8,825 nt of DNA from positions 1 to 8,825 of the forward strand of contig JADGAE010000063.1 in assembly GCA_015232165.1 (NCBI GenBank). Reading direction: 5' to 3'. The notes under the pieces are model-generated. The model saw only the letters and a list, made by a program, of their open reading frames with translations. It had not been told where the DNA came from and did not search any database. This document shows, one piece after another, positions 6,082 through 8,825 of this stretch. The stretch comes from Nitrospirota bacterium (lineage in GTDB: Bacteria > Nitrospirota > Thermodesulfovibrionia > Thermodesulfovibrionales > Magnetobacteriaceae). How positions within the stretch are numbered: the first letter of the stretch is position 1; the number at the start of each line of letters is the position of its first letter. A program made the translations under genes and the position numbers.

Positions 6082-6744
6082 CTACATCGACCAGCTTATG
6101 AGTTTCCGGAGTTTTTTGATGTCGCTTAGTTTTATCCTGTCACCGGTTGTTTCGATCAATCCCTTATCGCGCAGCTTTATGATTGAACGCGTGACCGAAA
6201 CCCTGCTGGTGCCGGTCATATCGGCTATCTCCTGATGCGTCAGGGGGATCTTGACAAGACCGTTTTCCGAGTATTTCATCAAGAGCGATGCTATCCGGCT
6301 CTGCACGTCCATAAAGGCCATATCTTCAAGCAGGTTCTCCATACTGAGACGTTTGTCCCCGATCAACTGGATCAGCTTTATGGCAATGTCCGGCCTCTTT
6401 CTGAGAAATTCCTCAAAGACACGCCTACTTATCTCTATGCCCGTGGACTTTTCGGTTGCCTCTGCCGTCGTGCTCCTTTCTTTCTCGCCCGCCAGGGACA
6501 TCTCACCAAAGAACTCCCCCGGTTCTATGACGTCGATAGTGAGCTTTCTACCGTCGTGATATAGCTTCGATATCTTGATACGTCCGTTATTTAGAAAGTA
6601 TATGCAATTGGATTCATCTCCTTGGACAAACACCGTTTCGTCCTTGTCGTGAGAAAACGTCCGTGCATATGTATCGACATACCGGAGCTCTGCCTCCGTT
6701 ATATCACTAAACAACGCGTTGTGTCTTAAGCCGTCAATTTTCAT
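6082..6744 (-). CDS. Crp/Fnr-family transcription regulator with intact nucleotide-binding cassette
   Basis: A 220-residue regulator. The beta-roll sensor covers about 10-115, the dimer helix about 118-148, and the Crp-type helix-turn-helix about 150-205 (LTHQEIADMTGTSRVSVTRSI, recognition helix about 179-191). The phosphate-binding cassette GEFFGEMSLAGEKERSTTAEA (76-96) keeps the Gly-Glu and Arg-Ser/Thr residues that bind cAMP in CRP (Glu81, Arg90, Ser91 here), so a cyclic nucleotide ligand is plausible. The recognition helix (SRVSVTR) lacks the Glu of the CRP/FNR E-x3-R pattern, so its operator should differ from theirs. No FNR-type cysteine cluster is present. The ATG has no Shine-Dalgarno sequence, and a perfect TATAAT ends 5 nt before it, so the message is probably leaderless. 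A truncated PflX-like gene follows 7 nt downstream. Confidence 0.9.
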   Translation of the reverse strand: MKIDGLRHNALFSDITEAELRYVDTYARTFSHDKDETVFVQGDESNCIYFLNNGRIKISKLYHDGRKLTIDVIEPGEFFGEMSLAGEKERSTTAEATEKSTGIEISRRVFEEFLRKRPDIAIKLIQLIGDKRLSMENLLEDMAFMDVQSRIASLLMKYSENGLVKIPLTHQEIADMTGTSRVSVTRSIIKLRDKGLIETTGDRIKLSDIKKLRKLISWSM

Positions 6745-6749
6745 ATAGA

Positions 6750-6758
6750 ATTATAGCA
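6750..6758 (-). promoter_or_regulatory. Extended -10 promoter (TGC-TATAAT) giving a leaderless start
   Basis: On the minus strand TGC (6758-6756) precedes TATAAT (6755-6750). Only five bases separate it from the ATG at 6744, so transcription should begin at or next to the start codon. The -35 region is weak, as expected with an extended -10. Confidence 0.55.
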
Positions 6759-6836
6759 TATCGGCAGAGAGTAAAATAAGCACCTCGTCACAGTCATAGG
6801 CAAAAGCGCCGACAGCACTACGGTATTTTCTAAGAT

Positions 6837-6885
6837 GCAGGTGCATAAGTTTTTCATAAGTACCTGCGCTTTTGTGTTGTTTTTT
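6837..6885 (+). terminator. Hairpin followed by a T-rich tract (possible terminator or attenuator)
   Basis: GCAGGTGC (6837-6844) pairs with GTACCTGC (6860-6867), 8 bp with one G-T pair and a 15-base loop. An interrupted T-rich tract ends in six T (6880-6885), giving an intrinsic-terminator-like layout on the plus strand. No plus-strand gene lies directly upstream; the tRNA is 900 bp away. The loop region also contains CATAAGT twice (6844-6850 and 6855-6861), 11 bp apart, so this may instead be a tandem regulator site in front of the promoter at 6877-6906. Confidence 0.35.
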
Positions 6886-6906
6886 GTCTCATATTAAGCG
6901 TACAAT
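6877..6906 (+). promoter_or_regulatory. Candidate promoter of the small ORF and SPFH gene
   Basis: TTGTTT (6877-6882), an 18-bp spacer and TACAAT (6901-6906). The predicted start coincides with an ATG at 6913, six bases after the -10, or lies very close to it. The -35 overlaps the T-rich tract of the upstream hairpin. The promoter is divergent from the Crp/Fnr promoter at 6750-6758, so that regulator could act on both. Confidence 0.45.
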
Positions 6907-6912
6907 AACTAT

Positions 6913-7056
6913 ATGGATACGGTTATAGACACGTTACGGATATGCGAGCGTCTCGGAGAGGCAAACCTCAACTACAAAATCTTTAACTTTACGGAGGAAG
7001 CACTATGGATGATGGATTTTTACCCTTGGGGTCTAACAGAAACTTTGGCCCGTTGA
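6913..7056 (+). CDS. Possible 47-residue ORF overlapping the SPFH start
   Basis: An ATG six bases after a likely -10 opens 47 codons ending at TGA 7054-7056. The first 20 residues (MDTVIDTLRICERLGEANLN) resemble the N-terminus of short DUF1640-like coiled-coil proteins ('FDTLK..KRL.EAG' pattern); the rest does not follow that family. It could be a truncated remnant of such a gene or a leader peptide. It overlaps the SPFH gene by 52 nt in another frame and covers its Shine-Dalgarno sequence (6993-6997), so its translation would pass over the SPFH start. There is no Shine-Dalgarno sequence of its own. The family resemblance is inference from memory. Confidence 0.35.
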   Translation: MDTVIDTLRICERLGEANLNYKIFNFTEEALWMMDFYPWGLTETLAR

Positions 7057-8288
7057 TGCAATTTCCGCGTAAACACTTAAAATTGGTTGTCATGATTGTC
7101 ATGGCGGGTGTGATCTTGTTGACGTCTTCCTATATCTTTGAGCAGGTGGATGCGGGGGAGATATGTATCATCCAGAATCCTGTCACTGGCACATTGTATC
7201 TCTATACGACGCAGGGTATAAAGCTGCAATTGTTTGGCAAGGTCACAAAGTACAAAAAGAGCATGCAGTACTGGTTCAGTTCAATGAAGGACCAGGGCAC
7301 TGCGGCTGATGAATCCATCAAGATACGATTTAACGATGGAGGGCATGCCAATGTCTCAGGCAGCGTCAGGGTAGACCTCCCCCTGGATGAGAAAAGCCTG
7401 ACGGCCATACACACGAAGTACGGAAGTCAACGGGCCGTTATGCATGAGTTGGTAAGGACGATCATCGAGAAATCGGTGTATATGTCGGGGCCGTTGATGT
7501 CCAGCACGGAGTCCTATGCCGCCAGGAGGAATGAGCTTCTTGGTTACATCGAGGACCAGGCCCAGGACGGTGTCTTTGCAACTACATCGATAGAGACCAA
7601 GGTCAAGGACCCCCTTACAGGGGCCGACAAGACGGTTACGGTCGTGGAACTTATAAAACGTCCCGATGCCCCTGGTGGCGTGGCCAGACGTGAGATATCC
7701 CCGCTTAAGGAGTTTCATGTTAGGGTCTACAACCTCAGCATCAACAGCGTCAAGTACGATGATGTGGTTGAAAAGCAGATAGCCGCACAACAGTCGGCAA
7801 TAATGGACGTCCAGACGGCCATTGCAAACGCCAAGAAGGCCGAACAACAAGCCCTCACAGTAGAGCAGACGGGTAAGGCATCCGCTGCCCAGGCCAAGTG
7901 GGAACAGGAGGTCATTAAGGCAAGGGCCGTGACCCAGGCCGAACAGGAAAGAGACGTGGCCAGGCTTACCCTGGAGGCGGCCAGGTTCAAAAAGGATGCA
8001 GCCATTACCGAGGGCGAGGGTGAGGCCAGAAAGAAGGAACTTATTATGGCAGCCGATGGCGCCCTGACACAGAAACTCGCGGTCTACGAACACGTTATGA
8101 AGACGGCCGTGACAGAGTTGGCAAAGCAGAAGTGGGTGCCCGAGGTTGTTATGGGAGGCTGTAGCGCTCAATCCAACGGCGCTACCGCATTTAACGACAT
8201 GTTGGGGTTGTTGAGCTACCAGGTATTAAAGTCCATCAACACCGATATCCAGATCGGAAAGACCAAACCGCCGGAAAAGCCTAAATAG
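7005..8288 (+). CDS. SPFH/Band-7 (prohibitin-like) membrane protein
   Basis: A 427-residue protein with a short N-terminal tail, one membrane segment at about 27-45 (LVVMIVMAGVILLTSSYIF), an SPFH/Band-7 domain of about 46-250 opening with EQVDAGEICIIQNP, a long Ala/Glu/Lys/Gln-rich coiled coil at about 255-345 (many AQAEQERD-like steps), and a C-terminal tail with FNDMLGLLSYQVLKSI (396-411) and a Pro/Lys-rich end. This is the order of prohibitin/stomatin/HflK-like scaffolds, which form ring oligomers on the membrane and organise proteases or membrane domains. A charged segment at 200-230 (KDPLTGADKT to APGGVARRE) appears inserted in the Band-7 domain. The start has GGAGG (6993-6997) 7 nt upstream. 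No partner protease or NfeD gene is adjacent, so the exact role is unknown. The next gene starts 71 nt after its stop with no clear terminator between. Confidence 0.85.
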   Translation: MDDGFLPLGSNRNFGPLMQFPRKHLKLVVMIVMAGVILLTSSYIFEQVDAGEICIIQNPVTGTLYLYTTQGIKLQLFGKVTKYKKSMQYWFSSMKDQGTAADESIKIRFNDGGHANVSGSVRVDLPLDEKSLTAIHTKYGSQRAVMHELVRTIIEKSVYMSGPLMSSTESYAARRNELLGYIEDQAQDGVFATTSIETKVKDPLTGADKTVTVVELIKRPDAPGGVARREISPLKEFHVRVYNLSINSVKYDDVVEKQIAAQQSAIMDVQTAIANAKKAEQQALTVEQTGKASAAQAKWEQEVIKARAVTQAEQERDVARLTLEAARFKKDAAITEGEGEARKKELIMAADGALTQKLAVYEHVMKTAVTELAKQKWVPEVVMGGCSAQSNGATAFNDMLGLLSYQVLKSINTDIQIGKTKPPEKPK

Positions 8289-8359
8289 CTCGAAAAAAAC
8301 GGCTAAAGATCGGGGAAGGTGGTAAAGAATAAAATAAACCGTAATGGGGATATAACGAT

Positions 8360-8825
8360 ATGAAATCACTGATACTAAGCGGGGGACAAGGCACAAGGCT
8401 TAGACCCCTGACACACACAATAGCCAAGCAACTGGTGCCTGTGGCCGGCAAACCAATCCTGGGCTACGTAATGAACCATATAGCGGAGGCGGGCATACGG
8501 GACGTGGGGGTTATCATTTCCCCTGAGACTGGCAAGGATGTCAGGGGATACGTTGGCGATGGCAGCCAGTGGGGGGTGAGGACACACTACATCGTCCAGG
8601 AGAAGCCTGCCGGGCTTGCCCATGCGGTGCTTATGGCCAAGGACTTCCTGGGACAGGATGACTTTGTGATGTACCTTGGCGACAATCTCCTTAGCCAGGG
8701 GGTGAGGGAGGCCATCGAGCGGTTTAACAAGAGCAGACCCGATGCCCTAATCTTCTTGAAAGAGGTTGAGGACCCCAGGCGTTTTGGCGTGGCATGTCTG
8801 GATACCGGAGGGAACGTCACCAGGT
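8360..8825 (+). CDS. Glucose-1-phosphate thymidylyltransferase (RmlA/StrD type), 5' part
   Basis: The first 155 codons of a nucleotidyltransferase that runs off the window; StrD-type (long RmlA) relatives are about 350 residues. Residues 4-18 carry the nucleotide-binding signature LILSGGQGTRLRPLT and 23-32 the catalytic KQLVPVAGKP. Gln80 and GLAHAV (85-90) form the base and sugar pocket, and YLGDN (105-109) holds the metal-binding Asp108. It joins dTTP (or UTP) and glucose-1-phosphate to give dTDP-glucose, the entry to dTDP-deoxysugars for surface polysaccharide or glycosylation; it is cytoplasmic. Alternatives are archaeal-type bifunctional GlmU/Glc-1-P uridylyltransferases, less likely from the N-terminal motifs. 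A GGGGA (8346-8350) lies 9 nt before the ATG. It may be co-transcribed with the SPFH gene, or begin a sugar-nucleotide operon to the right. Confidence 0.88.
   Translation, partial: MKSLILSGGQGTRLRPLTHTIAKQLVPVAGKPILGYVMNHIAEAGIRDVGVIISPETGKDVRGYVGDGSQWGVRTHYIVQEKPAGLAHAVLMAKDFLGQDDFVMYLGDNLLSQGVREAIERFNKSRPDALIFLKEVEDPRRFGVACLDTGGNVTR

Noticed and set aside
7356..8171. 271-residue minus-strand frame inside the SPFH gene
   Set aside because: It is antisense to the coiled-coil SPFH gene; its Cys/Leu/Gly-rich composition is typical of a reverse reading.
8289..8359. Terminator or promoter between the SPFH and thymidylyltransferase genes
   Set aside because: The 71-bp gap is A-rich and has no convincing hairpin with a T-run and no -35/-10 pair at good spacing.

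Overview
The window is bacterial chromosomal DNA of moderate G+C, with closely packed genes and Shine-Dalgarno starts. The mix of genes suggests an environmental Gram-negative bacterium. It includes an FG-GAP lipoprotein, a periplasmic parvulin-like foldase, two Crp/Fnr regulators, a stand-alone CheY-type receiver, a B12-binding-type radical SAM enzyme, an SPFH membrane protein and a sugar nucleotidyltransferase. A Nitrospirota (Magnetobacterium-like) or deltaproteobacterial-grade source would fit, but this is inference from gene style only; no phylogenetic marker is present.

Layout. Bases 1-91 hold the first copy of a 74-bp dispersed repeat with a GC-rich palindrome. Bases 142-306 may encode a very small protein on the minus strand. 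A minus-strand block follows (3464 down to 480): a Crp/Fnr-type regulator, then a secreted parvulin-like foldase that overlaps by 8 nt an FG-GAP (VCBS) lipoprotein. Upstream of this block lie a leftward intrinsic terminator (3561-3596) and the second repeat copy (3612-3685). The two copies are in the same orientation, so the block is bracketed by direct repeats.

From 3728 the plus strand carries a promoter, a CheY-like receiver and, 7 nt later, a B12-binding-type radical SAM protein. A well-formed promoter then drives tRNA-Val(CAC) at 5861-5935. Just past the tRNA 3' end, on the opposite strand, is the 5' stump of a second radical SAM gene (PflX-like). It is broken 7 bp from the tRNA and lies directly downstream of a second Crp/Fnr gene (6744-6082), with which it was probably co-transcribed. 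The Crp/Fnr gene appears to be leaderless. Divergently, a promoter at 6877-6906 leads into a 47-codon ORF that also looks leaderless, and then into an SPFH/Band-7 membrane protein (7005-8288). The window ends inside a StrD/RmlA-type glucose-1-phosphate thymidylyltransferase (from 8360).

Functional picture. The foldase and lipoprotein form a translationally coupled envelope pair. The upstream Crp/Fnr protein may control them, but it has lost the canonical cyclic-nucleotide pocket. The second Crp/Fnr protein keeps that pocket. The receiver and radical SAM gene may be co-transcribed, though their chemistry is not linked in any known way. The thymidylyltransferase points to deoxysugar or surface-polysaccharide synthesis, probably continuing beyond the right edge. 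I see no CRISPR array, transposase, phage gene or evident defence system. The most notable signals are the gene stump at the tRNA, the repeat carrying a terminator, and the recurrent TGC(T/A)ATAAT promoters with leaderless starts.
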